From: Chlorobiota bacterium
GTDB taxonomy: Bacteria; Bacteroidota; Ignavibacteria; Kapaibacteriales; NICIL-2
DNA length: 42,061 nucleotides
Direction: 5' to 3'
Assembly (NCBI GenBank): GCA_026416585.1
Contig: JAOAEV010000046.1
Coordinates: forward strand, 1-42,061
Under the pieces are notes generated by a model. That model was not told the origin of the DNA, searched no databases, and saw only the letters and a list, made by a program, of their open reading frames with translations. Position 1 is the stretch's first letter, and each line of letters begins with the position of its first letter. Below are positions 20,272 through 29,000 of the stretch, piece by piece. A program made the translations under genes and the position numbers.

Positions 20272-20300
20272 GCAAAGAGCAGATAGTAAAACTGCTTTGC
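20272..20300 (-). promoter_or_regulatory. Stem-loop abutting the carA start codon
   Basis: Minus strand GCAAAG-CAG-N9-CTG-(CT)-CTTTGC then G-ATG: 9 bp with a 2-nt bulge, one nucleotide before the carA ATG, occupying the usual SD position. Confidence 0.5.
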
Positions 20301-20354
20301 TGCGAAAATACGAGTGCCTCTTTAGAGCTACCGCACAGCCCAGAACTTATCCCT

Positions 20355-21179
20355 CTACTCGCGGACAGGTATCCATTCCTGCGCTGCACTCCGACGAGCA
20401 ATCAACGCACTACTCCAATTAGCAAACCACTGCCACAGAATGCGCCGATACCCCCAACGCCGATATCGTCGCGGCGACTCATACACTAATAGCGGACGTG
20501 GAATCGCAATACGAGTCCATTTGCGGACACGATGAAAAAACTCGAAATCTTCCCCGGCAACAAGAGACTCGTTATAGCCTCCGGTCCGCTCAAATACCCA
20601 GCGACGGATAACTTGGCATTCACCACGCCCTACTCCGCATCCCACTTTTGCAGCCACGGAAAGGTATGCATTGAACACACCATGGACAATCCGATCGGTG
20701 GTAATTCGCTCCTCGGGAGCAATTACTACTGGAGCTGCTAATGCTGCATACAGTGCATACGGTCCTTCTCCCTTTGCCCATTGGCAGAGAAATGCCCAAA
20801 ATGCCTCCCAGTCAGCAGGCATACAATCAGCATTCAAAAACACCAGAACCGTACCCGAAGAAAGGTATGCTCCCACGTTTCGCCCTGCAGCGATGGTCTG
20901 CCGCCATGGCGCTCGGTGAGTTGCTACCACATCGGCATACTTGCGGGCAATTGCCGTTGTCTGATCGGTACTCCCCCCATCACTGACTATAAGCTCGATG
21001 TTGTAGTTGTTGATTGTTTCTTCGTCGAAGTGCCGTAGCAATCGCTCGAGGATACGTTCCTCCTGTAAAGTTGGGATAATGACACTCATTTGCACCTGTT
21101 TCTGTCTCCGTCGGGGCGGTAAACGTCGCCAAACATCCACGCCTTCGATAGCACGCGAAAAACTTGTAGAAATGTTCAC
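20355..21179 (-). CDS. Glycosyltransferase family 2 protein
   Basis: MSVIIPTLQEERILERLLRHF...ELIVSDGGSTDQTTAIA...GRNVGAYLSSGTVLVFLNADC; GTG start overlaps the upstream stop (GTGA). Confidence 0.85.
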   Translation of the reverse strand: MNISTSFSRAIEGVDVWRRLPPRRRQKQVQMSVIIPTLQEERILERLLRHFDEETINNYNIELIVSDGGSTDQTTAIARKYADVVATHRAPWRQTIAAGRNVGAYLSSGTVLVFLNADCMPADWEAFWAFLCQWAKGEGPYALYAALAAPVVIAPEERITTDRIVHGVFNAYLSVAAKVGCGVGRGECQVIRRWVFERTGGYNESLVAGEDFEFFHRVRKWTRIAIPRPLLVYESPRRYRRWGYRRILWQWFANWSSALIARRSAAQEWIPVRE

Positions 21180-22201
21180 AGCCGCACACCGCCTATTGTC
21201 AGCTTAAGTGGATAGAGCAAATACAGCCGCGGTGGTTGATGCTCACGCCATTCAATAGCAGGCGTTGGTAGCTTGAAGTAATTGAATGACTGCACCAACC
21301 AATTCACCACTGATCCAACGGGATGTCCTATCACTTGGCGAAAATCCGGCATCAGCTCCACTAAGTCCACATCGAGGCTCGCAATCAATCGTCGGTCTGA
21401 GTTACCATTGTTCCCTCCCAACCCGCGAACACCATAGCCAATGCCGAAAGATAGCCACCGTGGAATCATAGAACGCACAGCAGGCGGCATAAAGGGAGAA
21501 AGCTTGACAGAGAGAAAGAACGTCGAGCTACTGTAGTCATCAATGAAGGTTTTTCCCTCAGCACGTTCATGCTCTCCATACCAATGCGCTGGAATATACT
21601 GCCATTTGGGAGAAACGTATTGCAAGGCTGGTACGGATTGCTGAAGGAGAAAGTACGCCGAGCCAATAAGATTGTACGCAAAGTCACTGGGGCTGAATCC
21701 CCAATTTTTCCCTACCCCATCCTGGAATTCCACGTAACTCTGATACACGATCCCCATCAACGCTCCATAAAACATCGCATCATGGTAGGCAATGCCTGCA
21801 CCCTGCAACAACTCCCCCGAGTAATACGACATGACGTAAGCACCGTAGATGTGCCCCAGTTTGTCAACCCCACGGGCATAATTACCATCTTCGATAACAC
21901 GGAATTCCGCACGCTCATTCCAGATTGTTGCCTTCTGGTAAAAATGCAGTCCGACCATTGCTCCTACGTAAAGACTCCCTGCTACACTGAGTGTCCACGG
22001 ATTGATTTTACTTTGTCGAAGGGGAGGCATGCCATCAATCGTATACCGCTGATGACCAGCGAAGGTGAATTGTTCCCAGGGAATAATAATGTCGGTATTG
22101 GGTTGGAAAGAAGAAGTACATTCCCCATCACCATTGACGGTAGCACTGCCCTGCTGCAGTATCACAAGCAGTTCAATAGCGATACACAGAGCAATGTACA
22201 T
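21176..22201 (-). CDS. DUF2279/YfiM-like predicted exported protein
   Basis: DKLGHIYGAYVMSYYSGELLQGAGI...GALMGIVYQSYVEFQDGVGKNWGFSPSDFAYNLIGSAYFLLQ resembles the DUF2279 family; signal-like start MYIALCIAIELLVILQQGSA at 22201. Confidence 0.7.
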   Translation of the reverse strand: MYIALCIAIELLVILQQGSATVNGDGECTSSFQPNTDIIIPWEQFTFAGHQRYTIDGMPPLRQSKINPWTLSVAGSLYVGAMVGLHFYQKATIWNERAEFRVIEDGNYARGVDKLGHIYGAYVMSYYSGELLQGAGIAYHDAMFYGALMGIVYQSYVEFQDGVGKNWGFSPSDFAYNLIGSAYFLLQQSVPALQYVSPKWQYIPAHWYGEHERAEGKTFIDDYSSSTFFLSVKLSPFMPPAVRSMIPRWLSFGIGYGVRGLGGNNGNSDRRLIASLDVDLVELMPDFRQVIGHPVGSVVNWLVQSFNYFKLPTPAIEWREHQPPRLYLLYPLKLTIGGVRL

Positions 22202-22208
22202 CGGTTCT

Positions 22209-23567
22209 TTAGAGCGTAAGAATTTCGACATTAGCTTGGACGACACTTTTTGGAATCAGGGTTGGGAAGTAGGCAACTACTTCGCTTGGCTTTGGGCGAC
22301 CACCAGAAAAACCAGTGACGCCGGGTGGACCTGTCAAAATCAATGGCGCGATCTCTTTCCCAAATCGTTCGACAGCAACATAATCGTGCGACCGAACACC
22401 GATGCGAAGCATTACTTCTGGAGGTTCAACAGCAGGGGCAAGAGGACCATGGCAGGCATTGTAGCCCACAAATTCCGTCCGTATTTCTTCGAATTCCAAC
22501 CCAAGCAGCTCCAAGCGTCGGCGAAGGATTGCGTCGGCCGCACGTGCTCGCTCAAGAGCTTTCGGTGCCGAGTACACAAGAGTTCCCACCGCAATGTAAC
22601 CATCTGCATAGCTTGCGCTGACTTTATAGGTATCTGTCGCTGCACGTCCCTTGATCCCGAAGACTACAACACGATCATTCCCTTCGTCATGAAGTTCGAT
22701 TGTCGTAAAGTCTGCAATGCAGTCGGGAGTTATGTAGGTCCGGGGATCGCCTATTTCATAGAGTAATTGTTCTGAAACAGTTTCCCGCGTTACAGCACCT
22801 CCTGTGCCTGGATGCTTTGTCACTATGAAAGTACCATCGGGATAAGCTTCGATGATCGGGAATCCAATCTCCGCAAGGTTAGGTAAGTGCATCCAATCAC
22901 CCAAGAAATTCCCTCCTGTAGCTTGCCCACCGCATTCGTTGATGTGACCGGCAACAACTCCCGCAGCAAGTTTATCCCAGTCCTCCCACCCCCAACCAAA
23001 TTCAAATACCATCGGCGCAAGGGTAAGACCAGTGTCTGTCACACGACCAGTAATAACTACGTTAGCTCCTTGCTCAAGGGCTTCTACTACTACCCGAGCA
23101 CCCAAGTACACATTAGCACTTAAGAGTCGGTCGCGCACTGCGGAAAGTGGTACACCCGTTTCCATATGCTGCAGAGGATAGCCTGCAGCGAGCAATTCAT
23201 CGATACGGGGAAGAATATCATCGCCTGTTATGACTCCAATTCGCAATCCACTTACCCCACGCTTTCGGGCAAGATCGAGAACAGCCTCTGCTGCACCTTT
23301 GGGATTGACACCTCCCGCGTTAGTAATGACCCGGATATTTTTTGCAATGACGTCATCGAGAATCTCACTCATGACATCAACAAAGTCTCGAGCATATCCC
23401 CATTGAGGATTGCGCTGTCGCTGTTTTTGGAGAATGGACATGGTCACTTCTGCTAAGTAATCCATGACCAAGTAGTCAATAGGTCCACGGCGAACTTGTT
23501 GGAGCGGCGCACTGAGTAAGTCACCCCAAAATCCTTGTCCTGATGCGATGCGTACGATAGACTTCAT
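22209..23567 (-). CDS. AtuA/DUF1446 family protein (acyclic terpene utilisation AtuA-like)
   Basis: VRIASGQGFWGD, DYLVMDYLAEVTMSIL, ITNAGGVNPKGAAEAV, GRVTDTGLTLAPMVFEFGW.WEDWDKLAAGVVAGHINECGGQATGGN. Confidence 0.85.
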   Translation of the reverse strand: MKSIVRIASGQGFWGDLLSAPLQQVRRGPIDYLVMDYLAEVTMSILQKQRQRNPQWGYARDFVDVMSEILDDVIAKNIRVITNAGGVNPKGAAEAVLDLARKRGVSGLRIGVITGDDILPRIDELLAAGYPLQHMETGVPLSAVRDRLLSANVYLGARVVVEALEQGANVVITGRVTDTGLTLAPMVFEFGWGWEDWDKLAAGVVAGHINECGGQATGGNFLGDWMHLPNLAEIGFPIIEAYPDGTFIVTKHPGTGGAVTRETVSEQLLYEIGDPRTYITPDCIADFTTIELHDEGNDRVVVFGIKGRAATDTYKVSASYADGYIAVGTLVYSAPKALERARAADAILRRRLELLGLEFEEIRTEFVGYNACHGPLAPAVEPPEVMLRIGVRSHDYVAVERFGKEIAPLILTGPPGVTGFSGGRPKPSEVVAYFPTLIPKSVVQANVEILTL

Positions 23568-23671
23568 ACCAGCATACGACGAGAAAAAACACCAGTGAAA
23601 GACTCTTTACGTCTTGAAGCATTGCAAATTTGCAGCAACGCTACTGTACTTGAGTTCCCCTGTTACAAGCA

Positions 23672-24658
23672 ATGGACGATAGCCCTCTCCACGCCGGTGT
23701 GGTTTTGCGTCAAAAACGCACGGAGCTGGGACTCAGCATTCGTGATGTAAGCCGGCTCACGGGAATCCGAAGCACCATTATCGAGGCAATCGAGGCTGGT
23801 GCTTTCGATCAAATGCCTCTGGTGTATATGCGCTCATTCGCCCGCCGGTATGCTCGAGCATTAGGGCTCGATGAGCGCGAGCTACCCCCAATCGAAGAGC
23901 CACTAAAGCGGACTCCCATAAGTAGGGAAAACATATCCTTGTCCATACGCAAGGGAACATCATCTCGAACTAACACAAGCAATCTTATTGCATTTGCCCT
24001 CCTTGGAGCAGTTGGTATTGCTGCAGGGATTTTCTTCTTGCTTCCCCACGGAGAAAGTTCTTCCTCCCAACCAGAGGAGGTATCGGAAGCGCCTGTGGAA
24101 ACCCTATACACTTCCCCCCGAGGAGGATTATTTGACTACTTCGGTGGAACACCCATTGATAGTCTCCGTTTGGAAGCTGTTGCAAAGGATACAGTGTGGA
24201 TTAGCGCAACTATAGATGGACGCCGAAGCGAACAGATAACCCTTCGCCCAGGAGAGCGCCGCCAATGGAATGCCCACACAATGGTTGTAGTCTCTATTGG
24301 GAATGTTGGAGGGGTTGAATTGTATCGCAATGGACAAAAACTGCCACCATTGGGTAACCGGGGCGAGGTAGTACGTTCAGTAAAAATCACAGCAACAGAT
24401 ATTGTCACCAGCACAAGTAGCTGGGCAGTAAAGCGGGATTCTGTGCTTGAAGCATTGCGTAGCCGTCCTGCACCTTCGCAACAAGGTACTACTCCTTTTA
24501 CGCCCTCTCAGAGTATGCAAAAACCTACTCCTTCACGTCCTTCCCCGCCTGACCGTCGACGACAAGAGATTTTGCGGCGTGCATTCCAGTCCCAAGAGAT
24601 CACCCCAGTTCAGCCAAAGCCACCAGTTCCATCCTCTTCGAAGCCTTCCTCGCCATAG
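23672..24658 (+). CDS. RodZ-like protein: HTH domain, TM helix, DUF4115-like C-terminal domain
   Basis: LRQKRTELGLSIRDVSRLTGIRSTIIEAIEAGAFDQMPLVYMRSFARRYARALGLD; TM segment LIAFALLGAVGIAAGIFFLL; Pro-rich tail. Confidence 0.8.
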   Translation: MDDSPLHAGVVLRQKRTELGLSIRDVSRLTGIRSTIIEAIEAGAFDQMPLVYMRSFARRYARALGLDERELPPIEEPLKRTPISRENISLSIRKGTSSRTNTSNLIAFALLGAVGIAAGIFFLLPHGESSSSQPEEVSEAPVETLYTSPRGGLFDYFGGTPIDSLRLEAVAKDTVWISATIDGRRSEQITLRPGERRQWNAHTMVVVSIGNVGGVELYRNGQKLPPLGNRGEVVRSVKITATDIVTSTSSWAVKRDSVLEALRSRPAPSQQGTTPFTPSQSMQKPTPSRPSPPDRRRQEILRRAFQSQEITPVQPKPPVPSSSKPSSP

Positions 24659-25627
24659 CTATAGGGTTGAGCGAATGATGTCATGAATTCGCACCAGTCC
24701 AATGCACTCATTCTCAGCAGTAACCACTGGTAGAACGCCAATTTGACGTTCTCGCCGTTCCATCATTGCCAACGCCTCGCCCAAAAGTGCATCAGGAGTA
24801 ATGGTAATAGGGCAAGCGGTCATAACATCGCTAACCTTTATGGGACGAATGTCCTCGACCCGTTCTAACACGCGACGCACATCCCCATCGGTGATAATCC
24901 CGACAAGCTTTTTTCCTTCCACAACACACACACACCCCAATCCCTTCCGACTGATTTCAATAATTGCTTCTCGCAGCGAAGCCTGTGGAGAGATTCTGGG
25001 AACCAACTCTCCCTTCACCATCACGTCCACAACACGAAGCGTAAGATTTCGCCCTAATTGTCCCATTGGATGGGAGCGAGCAAAGTCAGTGATTGTAAAA
25101 TTTTTCACCTGCATTAGGACTAATGCAAGAGCATCTCCAAGAGCAAGCGCAGCTGTCGTGCTTGCACTAGGCACAACATCCCACGGACACGCCTCGCGCT
25201 CAATACTTGCATCGAGAACGACATCAACTACCTGAGATAAATATCCGTTCGTGCTCCCCAGGATCCCAATTACGGGAATTGAACGTTGCTTCAGGAATGG
25301 AACAAGCTGTACAAGTTCCTGGGTAGTCCCACTACGCGAAAGAATAATCGCACAATCTTTATCAGAGAGTACGCCAATATCCCCATGTAAAGCTTCGACT
25401 GGATGAAGAAAAATCGCGGGTGTACCAACACTGGACAAGGTAGACGCAATTTTCTGCGCAATGATGCCGGACTTACCAACACCACTGAGGGCAACAAGTC
25501 GGGCAACTCTCAGCAATTCAATTGCTTGAAGAAAGGCAGCATCCAGCCGCTCTGCGACTTGATGCACTGCTTCTGCTTCTGTGCGGATAATCCGACGTGC
25601 TTCTGCAAGCTGTGTGGCTTTATCCAT
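24659..25627 (-). CDS. KpsF/GutQ family sugar-phosphate isomerase (SIS plus tandem CBS; arabinose-5-phosphate isomerase-like)
   Basis: GVGKSGIIAQKIASTLSSVGTPAIFLHPVEALHGDIGVLS, ILSRSGTTQELV, FARSHPMGQLGRNLTLRV, IITDGDVRR. Confidence 0.94.
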   Translation of the reverse strand: MDKATQLAEARRIIRTEAEAVHQVAERLDAAFLQAIELLRVARLVALSGVGKSGIIAQKIASTLSSVGTPAIFLHPVEALHGDIGVLSDKDCAIILSRSGTTQELVQLVPFLKQRSIPVIGILGSTNGYLSQVVDVVLDASIEREACPWDVVPSASTTAALALGDALALVLMQVKNFTITDFARSHPMGQLGRNLTLRVVDVMVKGELVPRISPQASLREAIIEISRKGLGCVCVVEGKKLVGIITDGDVRRVLERVEDIRPIKVSDVMTACPITITPDALLGEALAMMERRERQIGVLPVVTAENECIGLVRIHDIIRSTL

Positions 25628-25648
25628 GATGTATCGTCCTATCCAGCA

Positions 25649-25993
25649 TCATCCCGGAGGCCATCCCATCGGGCGTCCGCCAAGCAGATGACAATGGAGA
25701 TGGAAGACTGTCTGCCCACCATCGGGATTTGTATTGATGACGAGGCGATATCCCTTTTCAGCAATACCTTCTTCCTGCGCAATTTTTCGAGCTACCAAGA
25801 GAATATGACCCAACAAAAGGCGGTCATCCTCGGTTGCATCGTTAAGAGTAGGGAGAACTTTCTTCGGCACTATCAGAACATGAACCGGTGCTTGAGGAGA
25901 AATATCACGAAATGCCACAACAAGTTCGTCCTCGTAAAGGATTGTTGCTGGCAGCTCTCGCCGGATAATTTTCGCAAATACCGTATCGCTCAT
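25649..25993 (-). CDS. HIT (histidine triad) family protein
   Basis: [46 protein letters not shown]...[23 protein letters not shown]; start placed at 25993. Confidence 0.95.
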   Translation of the reverse strand: MSDTVFAKIIRRELPATILYEDELVVAFRDISPQAPVHVLIVPKKVLPTLNDATEDDRLLLGHILLVARKIAQEEGIAEKGYRLVINTNPDGGQTVFHLHCHLLGGRPMGWPPG

Positions 25994-26026
25994 TTGATAC
26001 CACAAGCAATCTTGACCACAAAAATA

Positions 26027-26057
26027 GAGAGGGCAGCCGTCGTTAGGCTGCCCTCTC
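26027..26057 (-). terminator. Intrinsic terminator downstream of the giant T9SS protein gene
   Basis: Perfect 12-bp stem GAGAGGGCAGCC-N7-GGCTGCCCTCTC followed on the minus strand by TATTTTTGTGG. Confidence 0.88.
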
Positions 26058-26074
26058 GGCATCAAGCTTTGTTT

Positions 26075-29000
26075 CTACCGTATAAGCGACATCCGCTTAA
26101 TCTCGACACGGTCACCTACCTTGAGACGATACAGATAGGTACCACTGCTCAACTGCTTGCCGTTCTCGTCTGTGCCATCCCAGCGTACCGTTTGGTACCC
26201 GGATTGCACCTGGCCCGTTACAAGCTTCTTGACGACATTGCCGAGTACGTCAACGACATCCAGCTCGACTACCGAGTTCGCTGGAACTGTATAGGCAATC
26301 GTCGTCGATGCACTGAATGGATTCGGCGAGTTTTGCTCCAGCGTTAGTTCTGCATCGTCGGTGAAGTCAAACCGGAGCGTCCCGCTATAGCTGACCGATC
26401 CATCACGGCTGACTTGACGGAGGCGGTACTCGTAGATATTTCCGCCGCTTACCGTTCGGTCAGTGTATGAGTAGCTCAGCGGCGCTGTCGAGTTACCGTT
26501 TGCTGCTTGAGTGGGAACGAAAGCAAGCTCCTGCCATTGGTCCGCACCTGCTGTACGACGCTCAAGATAGAAGCCATGGTTATTGGTTTCCGACGATGTT
26601 TCCCACCACAGATCAACGGCTGTTGGCCGCTTTGCACCTTCAAAGAGCGTAATTTCCACCGGTGTAATCCGGACATACTTCCGTGGACCGATCGAGCGAT
26701 TGCCCAGGAATGGGCGAATCATTGGAATCCAGCTTCCTCGAGTATACGAGGATCCTTGACCAATATAGCCTCGGAAGTCAAGGAAATTGTACGCTACGTT
26801 CCCAACCGTCGGCACGAACTCTGCCCATTGTCCACTCCCAACGGAATTTTCGAAGACAAATTTGTTGTCGTTAATGAGTGTTCCCTGAATAGTGCGGCGG
26901 CGGAAAGCCTTATCGATGAGCAAATTGATGTTGTTCGCACCGGGGATTGGTGCTGCGTTAAAGTTACCCAGCTGGATACCCATTCGCTGAGCGACACCGC
27001 CTAACTCGAAGCCGACGGAACTCAGCTGCGCCACAGCTGCCCAATAGGTACCAGGTGGAAGTACCACTGGACGCTCAAGGAGGTAGGTCGTGTATTCGTT
27101 GTATTTGACATCACCGCTTGCATCCATCCCGCGGTAAGCACGGAGGATACTTCCTGGAATCGGATTGCCTGACGGAATCCCTCCTTGATCGTTGTAGATA
27201 GCAAAGCGGATGTTATCTGTGTTCGAGTTGAGGGAGGCAAACCATGCTTGGAAGCCATAGACTGTATCCTGGGTGGTCAGCTCGAATTTAACCGCAATTT
27301 GACCCGAACCATTTCCACCATCGGCGCCAGCAGCTGTGACTGGGGTATATGCCGACGATTGATATCCGAGCAAGTTCAATCCTTTCCCGAACATGCGGAT
27401 GAGTGGTTCATTAGGTACCTCATTTTGTGCAGTGGGATCGTGGTAGCTGAACGAGGGTCCGAACGTCATCTCAAATTCGCTGAATGTCGAATCGTTTAGT
27501 GGCTCCAAATCACCACCCGGATAGTTCACTTTTGCTGCGATAATGTAGCGGTCCTGATTGGAACGTGCCGATTCACGCGCATTCCATGCGGGCATTGTCA
27601 TTTCACGATCTTCATTACCACGGATGTAGGGAATAACCACTGTGCGATCGTACACATAGCGGCGGTCAATATTGGGATTTTGGGCATCATTCCGATCAGC
27701 TATCGTAACGCGAATTGGGAATGCTTGGGCTGGTAGGCCTGTATTGTTACTGACTTTAACCCGGATTGGAATGCGCTGTGCTTGACTTGCCGGTGTTACA
27801 CGGTATGGCCACGTTGCCAGTACCGTCATAACTTCAAGATCCGTAACCTCACGTGGGAAGAGAATCCGAATATTTTTCAAAAAGATTGGGTCATAATCAT
27901 CGGCAGGACCAAACGGGATAGAATGGTCGCGTGCTGCCCATCGGAATCGAATGCGGAAGTATTGAGCACCTTCATTCGGAGCGTTGATGAAAGTATCAGG
28001 AATCGGGATATAGACCTTTCTCCATTCGAAATCTTTTCCATCATCGAACGGATCAACTACAATTCCCTGTGCCCGTGTTAGCGGTGTATCCTTGTCAACT
28101 GGATGGAAGCCTCTACGGTATCCACCCCCACCCCACACGCTCCATGCTGGGTTATCAGTAATCGCCGATTGACCGCAACAGCGAGGATGCCAGTTCCACT
28201 CAAATGAAGGAGCTCCTGGTATATCAGACACCACAACGTTATTAATCAGATCCCGCGTTGGACGCCCAAATTCTACTCGAAGCACATCTTGGAAGTCATC
28301 AGCAGTATTGCCCGGAGCGACAATACCCGCTGTTGGACCTAGGTCAAAGTATGCAACTCTTGGCTCTGGGCCTGGCAATTCACTCGATGCCCAATCGCGG
28401 GGATATCCTTCCGTTCTCTTCGCTGCCCGATGGAACGCAAACGAAAGAACTGCTCCTCGCCGATCCCGTAAGTCAATGGGGAATGTAATCAGAGTGTCGC
28501 CTCCCGTTGCAACAACCAACGGCTGACCATCGGGTTGTTGCACCTCTCGGTCTAAGCGAATAACGGGGGTTTTGAGAGTGAAGAATGGATTGTTTGCTGC
28601 TGCATATTCACCTCGGGGAGGCGGCGGATTATTAGTTGACTCATCTCCATCAAGCACATCTGCTCCAATGCTGATAAACTTCAGCACCGATGGGATTGGA
28701 GATCCACCAACCACATGGTACTCCCGAATGTCTTCGTTAAGCTGAGTTAGACGGCGACTGACAAAAAGACGGAATCGAACTGTATCATCGAATGGCCACA
28801 TGTCTTTATAGCCAATACCCGCTGAGTCTATCGGAACAGCAATAACATATGCAGTGAAACGACCAATTTGATCATCTATAAACTCATTCGGTTCGAACGG
28901 TGGGAATTGTACCTGTACGTATGCGTATGGCGGGACACCATTGAGTGCCGGGGGCGGTGTCGTAGCAGTAAATACGGTTGTTGTGCCGGAAGTCTGGAAG

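Noticed and set aside
25403-26347. 314-aa plus-strand ORF spanning the KpsF, HIT and T9SS-protein genes
   Set aside because: Crosses three real minus-strand genes and their terminator; low-complexity, Cys-rich translation without family motifs.
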